DNA of 64,000 nt from Gloeophyllum trabeum ATCC 11539 (lineage: Eukaryota > Basidiomycota > Agaricomycetes > Gloeophyllales > Gloeophyllaceae), in NCBI RefSeq assembly GCF_000344685.1, contig NW_006920411.1:2405422-2469421 (forward strand), given 5' to 3'. A program made the position numbers and the translations under genes. Below are positions 20,135 to 31,496 of this stretch, in pieces (position 1 is the first letter of the stretch; every line of letters starts with the position of its first letter). The notes beneath the pieces were generated by a model. The model was given only the letters and a program-made list of their open reading frames with translations, did no database searches and was not told the DNA's origin.

Positions 20135-22829
20135 TCAATCCTCTAAAGAAGACGATCCGTTTCTATGAGCATTGTTCCGATACTGCTCTTCCTGCTCCTC
20201 GATGGTTCCCCTATTCCCAAACGGTAAGTCACGAACATTCACCTAACATCAAAAGGCTACGCACGGCAAGGGGTTCTCTTGGATAGGCAAGCAGCAGATG
20301 AAAGTGAGAATGTTCATCGCCAATTGACAGAGAAACACCACTTCTAGGGCGTCGCGGTATGAACTAATAGCTGCTGTGCGCAGGTCATCCGGTAAGCTTG
20401 GGATGATGTTTACCGAATGGCTATGGTCGTGTAAGGATATCATACGGGATGAAACAGGAAGGAATTACCGGATGTCCTCGATGATCTGAGGGGGCTCATC
20501 AGCGACTTTCAGGGAGTATGGACATTGATGCAGACCTCTAATGCATTGGGCCCATGGATCCTCATCCTCAGCTTGGCTACAAGTACGGCTTGCAAGATTG
20601 CACCGCTGCAACTTACGCCGATGACTTGACCCGTGGTTCTAAACAGATAGGTAACTAAGAGACTGGTCAGCGACTCCACCCCGAGTTCGAGAATGAACCC
20701 TCCTTACTTCCAGTTGCGACGGCCATATCCTCTTTAACTACTCCGGCAATCATAGCCTACATCACACGGTAGGTGAATAAACACATTGGGAGGTCGCGAC
20801 AGTCCCAGACTCACGATTAATGTACTGGTGATGAGACTAGCCATTCCAAAACCTTGCGGTACAATATCCAGCCACAAGTGAAACTCTGACGACTGGTCGT
20901 TCCATAGACAGACCAGAGCACTGGCCAGGATAGCAGAGCCCGCGGAAGCCAACGTCAGATAATAAAGTTTTCCGGTCTTTCGCATGATCCTGGTACCCTC
21001 ATGTGAGAATTTAATATTTCATGGGAACAACCGACTTACCATCCCGCAAACACACTTCCGGTAGATAAAGCAACCTAGCAGGAGATGAGCATTAAGTAGC
21101 CAAAAAAGTGGATACCATTACCGAGTGTGGTAATAAATGGAGTCCTGGAAGGAAGTGTCAGAACAGATCCAGCTACTTGAGCACGCATGCGTACCAGCCT
21201 CCGTAGATGAGTTCAATCTCACGGCTGAGAAATACTATAGCTTTCATTAATTTATTTAATCATCACCGATTGTCTTGGCCGTAGCGTACCAATGGGATGT
21301 TATACAACTGTGACAGATAGAGTTAGCCGGTAGATGCATGATTTGCGGGGGGAAGACTGTACCATTGAGAATGCACCAACACTTCCAAAGAAATTCGACA
21401 AGGATACAGCCAAAGGCGTTCTCTGCGTGATTAACCGCAGAGGCATGATGGGGTATTGAGACCAATAATGTTCTACTAATACAAATGAAACGCAGAATAC
21501 CGCGCTGACGACGAAGAGGCCCCAAATAAGCGGATCAGACCACGGCAGCTCTTCCGTCGATTTGAGACTAAAGCCTAATAGCAGGCAGCCGACGGTGCCG
21601 ACGAGTGTGAAGGACCCGCAAAAGTCTATCCGTTTGAGTTTTGCGGAGGTGCTCTGGTTCTGGACGTCGAAGGGTAGCTTGATCTTGACTTTGAGTGTGA
21701 CAAGGAGGACGGAGAAGACCAGGATGGGCATCTGGATGTCACGGGCGTTATGGATGGGTATTTCCGTGCCATCAGTGTCTTGGCTTACCTGCAGAAGGAA
21801 TGCAGATCTCCTGGTGACCGATCGTTCAGTGTCAAGATCGGGATCATAAACATTGCTACGAACCACCCGAAAGCGTCATTCAAGTACCCACCGAGCGGAC
21901 CTCCGAGACCTGCTCCCAGACCGAATAAACTACGTGGTATAAGGTACGAAGTGAGCCAGATATGGGTGTAACGCTTACATATTACACATCCCCTGGTATA
22001 GGCCGCGTTGTTTTCTACGTCACGATAGTGATTTGTATTATTCCAGAGTGACGGGACGGCCGAGCGAGACTTACAGTGGGATCAGGTCAGTGACAGCCAC
22101 GCTTGACACTAGGCAGATCTGTGTTAGGATGCAGGCCTACAAAGAGGGAATATATGTACCTGTCATCACTCTATTGAGGACAAGGTTAACTGCAAATCAT
22201 TCCAGAGACACGGCGCCGGTAACTTACCCCCCACCGCCCATTCCAGCGATAGCGCGGGCAGCGATCAACATTTCCATCGAGTTCGCTAACCCACAGAGCA
22301 ATGTACCGGTGCCTTCAGACAGAAGCGTGAACATCACAGAGAGGCGAAGGGACAGATGATACACTACCAAAGAAGAACAGGCCGAGCAACATTGCACCCC
22401 TCCGACCGAGAATATCAGACAATCGTCCTGACAAGGTGTCAGTACGGATGGAGCACGCAGTCACTGAACGTACCATACAAAGGCGTAAAGCAGCATACTG
22501 AGAGCAGATATGCTGTCCCAATGTACGAAGCCTGATTAGCCTTGTTGAAATCACTGCCAATTGGCGTCAATAGAGTCGCGACGATCGTGCCTGGATGCTA
22601 TGGGTCACAAAAGCAGGTAACGGACAAGAATGGACGGCATACCGTCGAGAGCACCAAGAAACACAGCACTCCATAAGCCGGCGAGAATCCAGATAAGGTC
22701 TGACCGTGACACTTTATTGAGCGGCGTCTCGGGAGAGGTCGTTTCTTCACTGTCCGCGGAGCCGTAGGAGCTGCGACGGTCGTCGAGCAAAGGCCTTGCT
22801 TCGGAATCGGATTTGCTGCTGAACGACAT
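20135..22829 (-). CDS. MFS transporter, DHA2/vacuolar amino-acid permease-like
   Basis: A major facilitator of the drug:H+ antiporter type, similar in layout to Vba-type vacuolar basic amino acid transporters. The start is MSFSSKSDSEARPLLDD (22829) with a cytosolic Ser-rich tail. The first membrane helix contains LAGLWSAVFLGALDG, then TIVATLLTPIGSDF. Motif A follows as GRLSDILGRRGA, then GLANSMEMLIAARAIAGMGG. A large exon at about 21820-21370 carries IDFCGSFTLVGTVGCLLLGFSLK and PIMPLRLITQRTPLAVSLSN, typical of DHA2 proteins with 14 helices. A further exon near 20985-20830 reads KTGKLYYLTLASAGSAILAS. The last exon gives TIEEQEEQYRNNAHRNGSSS before the stop. There are more than ten short introns and I did not place each boundary, so internal exons are approximate. 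Confidence 0.82.
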
Positions 22830-25800
22830 TGCAGACACACGGGAGGTTATAACCCGGCTGCTTCAATTAATGTCTGACAGGCTTATATCGCCCTGGGCCG
22901 ACGGACGCCCTCCTGAGAACTGGGTGGAACAGTCCGTTCGAAGCTGATCGTGACAAAGCAAGGATAGCAATTTGACGGAGGCCACGGTGCAAAGGCACGC
23001 TTCCTGAGGCGAGCGCGCACCGAACGCAATCACTGAGAATCGAATGGTCGCAATCCTATCTGGAGCTCAACATTCTCGATGCCCTTTGCGCCATCTGTAA
23101 TTATCCGTGAACCTCGGTCCGGCCATAGCCGCGGCGAATGCACGCTTCTCGCGTCACGCTCGTGACGCAATAGTGCACCGTGACCTTAACTTAGCGGGCG
23201 CTACTCAGTAGTCCATGAAACCCGAGCGGTGAATCTCTGGGGCGACTTTCGAAATTTCAAGGGTGTCGGGGTAGGTATCAGTGGCGACTGTATTGTATGG
23301 CTACGGGACTTGTCAAGGACCTTGCGGACAGCGGGAACACAAAATGGGGTTCAAGGCTTCAACCCTATCGCCCGAACGCTTTATGTATACCCTATCTCCT
23401 TCTATCCGAATGCCTTGCCGGTGAAGGATAGGTCCTTGACAGCGCTGGGCGCTTTATCCATCTCAGGGCACCCGCTCCGCTAAATCTCGGACACCCCGTC
23501 AGACGTCGGGCAAAATGCTAGCCTTGGCAAGTGCAGGGATCATCAGTATGGCTCTCCGTCGTGATCTCTCCTCTCGTTAACTGATGCTGGCTAACAGCTT
23601 CCAGCATAATATGAGGTAAGCGTCTCATACACGGAGCACGGCACGCTCACACCCACATCACTCACTGAGTAGGTCAGTTGTTATCTAGTGATCTCCGTGC
23701 GACTTGTCGACACTAAGCGACACGCAAAGGCTGCACCCTCCGTCCCTAGCGGAGGAAAGATTATCGGCCTCAGTACTAGATCCAGAGGGAACTCTATGCC
23801 GCCTCGTTACTTCGAGCTGTTAAATGCCGCGCGGCTTCTCACTTGCATATGAAAAGAATGTCATCTGCATGGACCTAATAACCATAGCAGTCCCCATGAC
23901 TATCCTCCAGATTCGACATGGAAGGGGGCATACACGGACCTCTTTACTAGATGTCTCTATCTATCGGGGAATCTTTGCAACCACCTGCGGAGAGGCCTGG
24001 CCTCAAGAAAACCCGCCTCTTGATGTTAAGGCAGCCCTACTTATGACGCTGTATCCCTGAAGAGATCCGGTCGCTTTCGAAGACCAGACATCACAGAGCA
24101 CCTACTGATCCCTTCCCAGAAGCACGAACGATGTACCACCTTCGGCTATCCCCACGAAACCGCTGCTTCACTCGACCCGACTCTATGTCACACGCCTTTC
24201 TCTCTATAAGCTGCATTATGCAGGATGGTATGAGGCTCATACTCCCCTTCCTTACCTTCGGTCAGTTCCCGTGCCCGAGACCACCGCGCATCCTACTCAC
24301 TACTCTGCTGCCATTTAGCGACGTTGCGCCTTGGAGGTCTTATGCCGTTGCTTCGGAGGCGTTTACCTTTGTTTTGCGGCTCTTCTCGGTGCCCCACTGT
24401 CCGATCACGACGGTGTAGGACGGCCGGACTTTACTGGCTCGGCGACCTTCGTCATATTACATGAAGACCTCAAGTATACGAGAAGAGGGCATAGGGCCCG
24501 TGAAATTGATTTTTCATCCACCCAATGGCACGCACGTCCTTCCCCACCATTTATGGTCCTTTTCCCGGCCATATTCCTTGAGGCGGCTCTGAATCCGGTG
24601 TATTCCTTGGGATACCCAAGGTGTCGCCAGGTGTTGGTCCCCTCTGGATGATAATCCCATCCTTGATGCGTACTCGTCGGTTCCCTTTGTCCACCACCGT
24701 CCCACTGCGGCGACCCTAAGTCCTTTCCTGTTCGAAGGTTCACACCCGGCTCCAGTTGCAGGAGGCACAAGGTCCGTAGCCAGCAGATTCCTGTGCGCAC
24801 AGCCTTTGCTTCAAACCACGGCCGGCGCGTGGTCCTTGACAGTCGGCCGTTTGGGGGAGGGGTATGCCCGTAAAGTACGCGTAGATGCTTAAGATGTGCA
24901 CACCCAACCTAACAGACGCCTACAAGGTGGGGCTCCGAAACCGCCTACCTGACGTTACTCCTGTCTAACAGTGCAGATAGGCGCCCTGGCTCGACTTAAA
25001 GAGGCCATGGTGATTACTATTACGCCAACGTCTTGGTCACTCGGTCGGAATACGGCGCGCGTTCGGTGCAATTTCTCTGGCGCAGGCGTTGATGCTACCA
25101 AGCCCATGTCCTGCTCCCGATCGGGTCCCATGCCATGTCGATTTTGGAGCATCACCGAGGACATCTTCATCGATGTACTTCGTCACCGGGCCGTAACCCG
25201 TCCATCTGGCCAGCCGATCCCCCTCTAAGCCAGCGCTCTGCACTACACGGGATGAAGTCCTTGACGTCGACTTTATTTCGTAACCTAGATCATCGCGCGT
25301 CCGGGACGCTTGCTGTGGCTAATATTGGTTCAATATTCGGCGGCTATGCTGACCCTGGTACGATAGAACCTCTGACTGAGCCTCCATCCCGACAAGAATG
25401 AGCAAGATCTCCTGTTGCTAGCTAATCTGCTGGGTTATGGTTCTGATACTGTCTGGATCTGCGCCTACATAGTCTACCCACTTGCCCGGTCGGCCGTGGT
25501 TTCGCCGTCCAAGCTCCTCTTGCCTGGACCTTCAAGCTATGCTTGTTCCGCTTTCGGAGGCCTATGTTGGACGGTCGGCATCTCGGAATTGGGTGGTGGC
25601 ACTGCGTATGAAGGCCTAGTTTCCCTGGGATGTCTGATTTTACCTTTGACATCCGCGGTTATCGATGTGCTGTTATTCATAGCCCATGAGCATGATTATG
25701 ATCAGAACTGGTAGATGTTCTTTGAGTATCGTTATCTGGTGCTATAAGTACTGGCGATTCTGCCATGTGAGTCCCCGTTCTATCTATTCCATTTGTCGGG

Positions 25801-26889
25801 GAGGATACGTATGGCCGACTCACTTGACCTTATGCCTTATGCTTGACAGGTGATATATGAGCTAGACCGGTAAGAGGGAAGCCTGCAAGTTTGACGGTAC
25901 TAACAAAGCTCCCGGTTAACAAGCTTTGACAGGTGAGGTAACGGATACTATTGAAGAGAGTATGGGAGGAGGGATTTATTCGAGCCCGTCGGCCTGAGGT
26001 TAATTATCTCTATCGAGGCTTCCAGCGAATGATCTCGCAAGGCCATACATCGCGGAACACCGCAGGCCGTCAGCCAATAGGATGTCCGATCCGAACGTCA
26101 TACTGCAGGGTTCCTGAAGCACAAGAGTCCAATCGGCCAACAGCGAGAAAGGCGGTGAAAGTCCATCCGATCTTCCCGATGCACCGCAGGTGCCAGTGTC
26201 CAGAGTCTGGATTGTCCAGTTCCTGGCGGCTTCTCGCGAGAGCACGCAAAGGGGCCTATGATTGGCTGAGTTTATTGGGCATCTCGTATAACGGTTGAGG
26301 CCTGAGTCAGAGGTTCTCCGCTCCGTGCGCTGTGTACATAGCTCGAGTCTTTACGCGATGCGACGGGGTTTGCTGGGGTCGTCTGGCTAGCCATTGACAC
26401 GGGTGGCGAACGTCTTGGAAAGTTATACATAATTCAAGAATAATGAAAGCATCATTCCCGTGTAAAATGCAAGAAAGGCAAGCCGGACATGCTAATGTCC
26501 GTAAATTAATGAACACTGCCATTTCGATCTGAAAAGAGAGTACATTCCGAGCAAGTCGCGTAGTTTGGGAAGGACTGGGTCCGCGATATGGAGGAAGGCG
26601 GGGAACATCCATGTGCAAACCCGGCCAAAATTGGAGCGGATACAAACCATTTCAGAGAAAAAAGGGGGTGGGCCTGGGGGTTGCCGGGACCCTGCTGACT
26701 AAGCAGAGCACCCTTAGTATTGAGAGACGGAAATACTGTTCCTCAAACTGTTGTTACTCACTGTCTTAGCCGTCCTGGACGTCCCTGCTTCACCTTCGCC
26801 CGCCTCCAGCGCCCGCCGTCCGTCGCGACGTTCTTTCTTGTCGTCGCCGTGTTCGACAACAGACTACCCTATCCTTTCCCGCCTGTGCC
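22830..26889. other. Long region without recognisable genes
   Basis: About 4 kb. The first few hundred bases should hold the MFS gene promoter and the last few hundred the kinase promoter. Between them I find open frames up to 131 codons (minus, 24405-24800), 106 codons (plus, 24331-24651) and 115 codons (plus, 25951-26298), none with known motifs. No reverse transcriptase, integrase, transposase or long terminal repeat is visible. Base composition stays close to that of genes, unlike the AT-richer island at 29-35 kb. It may be decayed genic or transposon sequence. Confidence 0.5.
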
Positions 26890-29430
26890 ATGGCTACCTC
26901 TTCGTCCCAGTCTAGGAGCCCCACGCTACCCCAATCGTTCGGTGACACGCCGACGTCTGCGAGCTCACCTTCGTGGAAGTCGATCCTTCGTCTAGGCAAC
27001 TCTTCTTCAAAAAAGCTTAACATGAATGGGAATGCTTCTGCCCTCACGTTAGACACTCGTTTGTTACATTCGTCTGGTAATCCCCCTTTGACTCCCAACC
27101 CTGCTTCGACCTCTACTTCCGTCGTTTCCGTGGATCAGCGATCCTCGTATAATTCATCTAGTACCCAGTCGAGCGACTCGAATCCCCGGATAGCCTCCAT
27201 GAGTCGTGGTCCGAGCTCACCCTCATTGACGAACCAGTCATCCTCGGATGCTCTCTCGGGCAAATCGAGGACACGGACAAAGTCCGAGCGGCAGAAAACA
27301 CTAGGCAAAGCCTCCACCAAACCCCAGACTGCAGGGGCATTTCAGCAGTCCTTTGCATTGCCCTCTCCGCCTTCCAAGTCGGGGCCGCTATCACCGAGGG
27401 CGATGGGTGCGACGGCGTCTAGGTTTATCCGACGTGTTGCCTCCGCACCCAATGCGAAAGGTCTGTTCTCAATGAGCTCGCGCTCGGCGACTACCAAGAA
27501 CGGTTTCCTTGCTCCTGGCGAGGCTGCACCTGGCGTATCCATGGCGAACGCGACTACGTCCGACCAAACATCTTCACTGGAGACTGTCTCATCCTCGTCT
27601 TCCCGAGGTGATTCCCGGCGGCCCGCTCGTGCCTACAGTAATGCATCTGCCCACAAGCCCAAACAGCGCGCCTCAAATGGGAACTTGGAAGGTCCGGGCA
27701 GGATGGCTTTTCGTAGGACGTACTCCAGTAACTCCATCAAAATCCGATCTGTGAGTATGCTCCGTCATGGTGTAGTCATCTGTATCAGCGTGTGATGCTA
27801 ATTGGCTCTGAATAGGTCGAAGTCGGACCTTCGAGCTTCCAGAAGATCAAAATGCTTGGTCGGGGAGACGTGGGAAAGGTATATTTGGTTCGAGAGAAGA
27901 AAACGTCTAAATTATATGCAATGAAAGGTATGGAAGATCCGGTGTTCTAGAGGCCGGAGGGGTGCTGAGATACGAAACACTCGTCCCTCAGTTTTGTCTA
28001 AGAAAGAAATGGTGCAGCGGAAAAAGATCAAGCGTGCACTGACGGAGCAAGAGATCCTCGCCACCTCCAACCATCCATTCATCGTCACGCTATATCATTC
28101 ATTCCAATCGGACGAATACCTATATTTCTGCATGGAATACTGCATGGGCGGCGAGTTCTTCCGTGCCCTTCAAACGAGACCTGGGAGGTGCTTGCCGGAA
28201 GATGCGGCGCGGTTTTACGCCGCAGAAGTGGTTGCGGCATTAGAATATCTACACTTAATGGGGTTTATCTACAGGGATTTAAAGCCGGAAAGTGAGTTTC
28301 CTGATCCCGTATTTATGAACGTTGGGTATTGACCGATGGCACGTCAGACATTCTTCTCCATCAGTCTGGACACATAATGCTGTCGGATTTCGACCTTGCA
28401 AAGCAGTCGGGAGAGGGTGGTGGAAGGCCGCCGACGATTCACCAGTCGGAACCGAATGGGGTAAGTCCTATCAGGTTTCTCGGATTGATTATCATGGTGT
28501 GAATATGTCGATGCCAATGACGCAGGTCCCTCTCGTTGACACCCGCTCTTGCACCGCAAACTTCCGGACAAACTCCTTCGTGGGCACGGAAGGCAAGTTC
28601 CCATTTGCGTTTCAGTCAGCGTGTGGCGTTGACGAGACTGTGTTCGTAGAATACATTGCTCCTGAGGTCATCGAAGGACAAGGCCATACCTCTGCCGTGG
28701 ATTGGTGGACTCTGGGCATCTTGATCTATGAGATGATTGTGAGTGCTCGCTTCCAGTTCGATTTGGATTACGTTCCCTCAACGTGATTCAGTATGCGACT
28801 ACGCCGTTCAAGGGTGAACACCGCAATGACACCTTTGCCAATATCACCAAGCTACCGGTTCACTTCCGGGACCAACCGAAAGTATCTTCGTAAGTCGATT
28901 GCATAGTAGAACGTGAGCACTATCTCAGCCTTCTCGTCTGCAGGGCTGGGAAAGACATTGTTGTCCGGTTGTTGGACAAGAATGAACACACTAGGCTTGG
29001 TAGTATGACAGGCGCCAGCGAAGTTAAACAGCACAAATGGTTCGCCAAGATCAATTGGGGTCTGTTAAGGAATATGCGGCCTCCGGTAAGCTCACGTGAC
29101 CGCTCTATGATCATACTTGTGTGAATTCATTTCGCGACTCAGATTGTACCTGCGTCTTCTAATGGCATTGATGCTGTCAACTTCCGACACATACAAGAGT
29201 CGACATCAGTACACCTGGACAAGGGCTCGTTACACTTACAAGGTGTAGCCGGTTCAGCGCCTGTCCTGACACTACCCGCCAACGGAAGCTTCGCTGCTCT
29301 CCCAGGAAAGGGTCTTCCTGGTTCACTCCCTTCCACCCCTGGCGTGGACGATGGTATGGAACACGTCGACATGGCGAGCTTGTTTGGCGGGTTCAGCAAC
29401 GTTACCCTTGTCCACGACGGTGATACTTGA
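26890..29430 (+). CDS. AGC protein kinase, Fpk1/KIN82/nrc-2 type
   Basis: Probably the fungal flippase-activating kinase, which phosphorylates P4-ATPases and controls polarity. Nine exons (26890-27750, 27816-27927, 27992-28291, 28348-28460, 28526-28592, 28650-28738, 28792-28889, 28944-29085, 29143-29430) close in phase and give 689 aa. Residues 1-287 are a disordered Ser/Thr-rich extension. The kinase domain has [12 protein letters not shown] (301-312), Lys324 in YAMK, YRDLKPEN (Asp420), and SDFDLAKQ (438-440 DFD in place of DFG), a hallmark of this subfamily. GTE then EYIAPE follows across the fifth intron, which has a GC donor. The C-tail includes VNFRHIQES, an AGC-tail element. DFD rather than DFG separates it from PKA and PKC types. 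Confidence 0.93.
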
Positions 29431-30088
29431 TTGATAGAGTCTCAGAAGGCTCGCGCTGTGTGATAGTTGGTTCTCGAGGACCTGTCCGAGCGTCCATGCT
29501 CCTTAGTCCGTCCGGTCATTTGTGGCTTTTCTCGCGACACCATGGGAGTCTCGTCATCTTTTGTGGATTCTTTTGATTGTTGCACTTTTTTTCAACTGTC
29601 GGTACATGCTCTGTTTTCTGCGTTTTCTCGTGGGACCATACTTCTCGCTGTCTTGGCTCTCGTCTCTCGTTTCCATCCTAATTGTCTTCACGTATCTATC
29701 CATTGATCTGTCGCTCACTCATCCATCATTCCTTTCTCGTCACGAACGCAATTACTATTCTGCATGTAAATTAGCAAACTATGTTACATATTAGCACTGC
29801 TGGCATCATTTATACTTGGGAAGTATTCGGCGCTGCGCGGCACGCCAGGTCCGATTCCTCGTAAGGTAAACGAGTGGCAAGGGTTCTACATTACAGTAGG
29901 TAAATAGTCTTTCTAGCCTCCCGGGCGCTGCGCGGCATCAAGAATACTCCTAGTTATTATATGTTGATCTCAGTGATACTAAATCATATAAGTTTGTAAC
30001 TCTCAAACATGACTGTGTGTGGCTAGAACCTTCAATCATCCTATACTCAGTGTCAAGTACAGTTATTTCAATACACAATAATACACTA
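29431..30088. other. 3' flank of the kinase gene and start of the repeat island
   Basis: About 650 bp, T-rich at first (probable 3' UTR and polyadenylation region), then AT-rich. A 14-bp word, GGCGCTGCGCGGCA, occurs at 29829-29842 and again at 29923-29936 in the same orientation, about 80 bp apart. No gene is supported. Confidence 0.5.
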
Positions 30089-30775
30089 CAGTGACGTGCG
30101 AAAGTAATGCACCACCCAAGATAAATGTATATCTCTGCAACCACTTGACCATTCTCTTTGGTGTAAAAAGTAAACTTTTAGCCCTCCTTCTGGGCAACAA
30201 TATGGCAGTACTATGGAGTGATGTAGGGGCCCCCATCAGGAGAGAGAGGCTCTACATCAAAGACCCCAATTTTCAACTTTTTACTCAGAGTCCCGATAGA
30301 CTAGCGGTTATTACCATCTGAAAGAGGCAAAAACACTGTGCAATTTTGATACCAGAATGACCCTGATTGACTGCACTGTTGTGGAGATACAGGGCCAGAA
30401 AGTAGGGGGTCTAGGTGTAAAACTCAGAACTATTACACCAAAATCCCAACTTTCTGACCTCATATCTCCACAATGGTGTAGTCAATTTCTATGATTCCAG
30501 ATTCTAAAATATACAGATTTTCCTGAAGATTTTAACCATGCAATGTATGAAAGTCTGTGGTGTCTCTATGAGGAGATACATTTTGACTACAAATATTGTT
30601 TCTGCTGCAGAAAGAGCAGATCTATTCTGATCACCATGATTGTGGTTCTATCTGATAGAGCTTCAAAAATACTACAAACTATGTGTTTACACCAAGAGGA
30701 AATACTCTGTCTACATTGAGTTACATTCCAAATACTGGTCGAAAAGTGGTGGTGCATTACTTTCACATGCCACTG
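30089..30775. mobile_element. Foldback MITE-like element with Tc1/mariner-type ends
   Basis: The element starts CAGTGACGTGCGAAAGTAAT and its right end, read on the other strand, starts CAGTGGCATGTGAAAGTAAT. The similarity continues through GCACCACC, so the terminal inverted repeats are about 30 bp with few mismatches. Both ends are flanked by TA (30087-30088 and 30776-30777), the target site duplicated by Tc1/mariner/pogo transposases. The two halves are also imperfect inverted repeats of each other; for example TTGTGGAGATA at the centre-left is mirrored at 30465-30475. No transposase frame is present, so it would depend on an autonomous relative elsewhere. Confidence 0.75.
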
Positions 30776-31227
30776 TATTTACTTCAGTACTACACTCGGG
30801 TAGCATTACTATTGAGTCAGTGCACATGCATACTGTAGCTGAGATGCACGTCGTCAGGCTGAGGCCTCAATGCTGCCAGTACTATGCCTCGAATGTAACT
30901 TACCAATCTTGTGCAGTAGGCAGCAGGGTACTTGCCATCGGCACAATTCCACACACACCCGGGGGATGCCTGACAGTGCCATTGGCCGGAGATCTTGAAA
31001 GGATCGAGACCACACTACATATCTGGAATTAGTCCCTATTCACAAACGGTAATTATTGACATGAGAGGTAATAGCTCCTATTTGCTGATGGTGGTAAGAT
31101 TTGGATCGGTGGACCTTCCATTTGAGGAGAGTGCTCCCGTTACAGTTAAGGTAATTTGGGCTATAAGGGGTATACCCCCTGTTCAACGCTGGCAATTTTC
31201 GATCACCAGAGAGCCCTATACAACGAC

Positions 31228-31293
31228 TGAACAGTAAACCAATTCTAGGGGAATCGGAACTGAACAGTAAACCAATTCTAGAGGTATCGGAAC
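31228..31293. repeat. Tandem duplication, two 33-bp units
   Basis: Two adjacent copies (31228-31260 and 31261-31293) begin TGAACAGTAAACCAATTCTA and end ATCGGAAC, with only two mismatches between them. Nothing suggests a coding role. Confidence 0.85.
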
Positions 31294-31347
31294 AGGAGGC
31301 TTTGTTTGCCTGGGTCTCTACATATCAGTGAGTGGCACGGCGGTCCA

Positions 31348-31496
31348 TCCTTGTCAGAGTGGTGGTCACGTACGGCCACAATTCACATGTGAATGCAAGC
31401 CATACATCGGCCCCGGGTAATGTGGTTGGCAGTGCCGACGTACGGCTTGCATTCACTTGTGCATTATGGCCATATGGACCACCACTCTGACGAGGA
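31348..31496. repeat. Long hairpin with arms of about 60 bp
   Basis: The left arm (about 31348-31410) starts TCCTTGTCAGAGTGGTGGTC. The right arm (about 31434-31496), read on the other strand, starts TCCTCGTCAGAGTGGTGGTC. Both continue through a shared GTGAATGCAAGCC. The loop is about 23 bp. It could be a very small foldback transposon or a structured RNA source. No target duplication is obvious. Confidence 0.75.

Noticed and set aside
29829..29936. 14-bp repeat GGCGCTGCGCGGCA taken as a transposon footprint
   Set aside because: Two copies 80 bp apart without inverted ends or target duplication are not enough to call an element.
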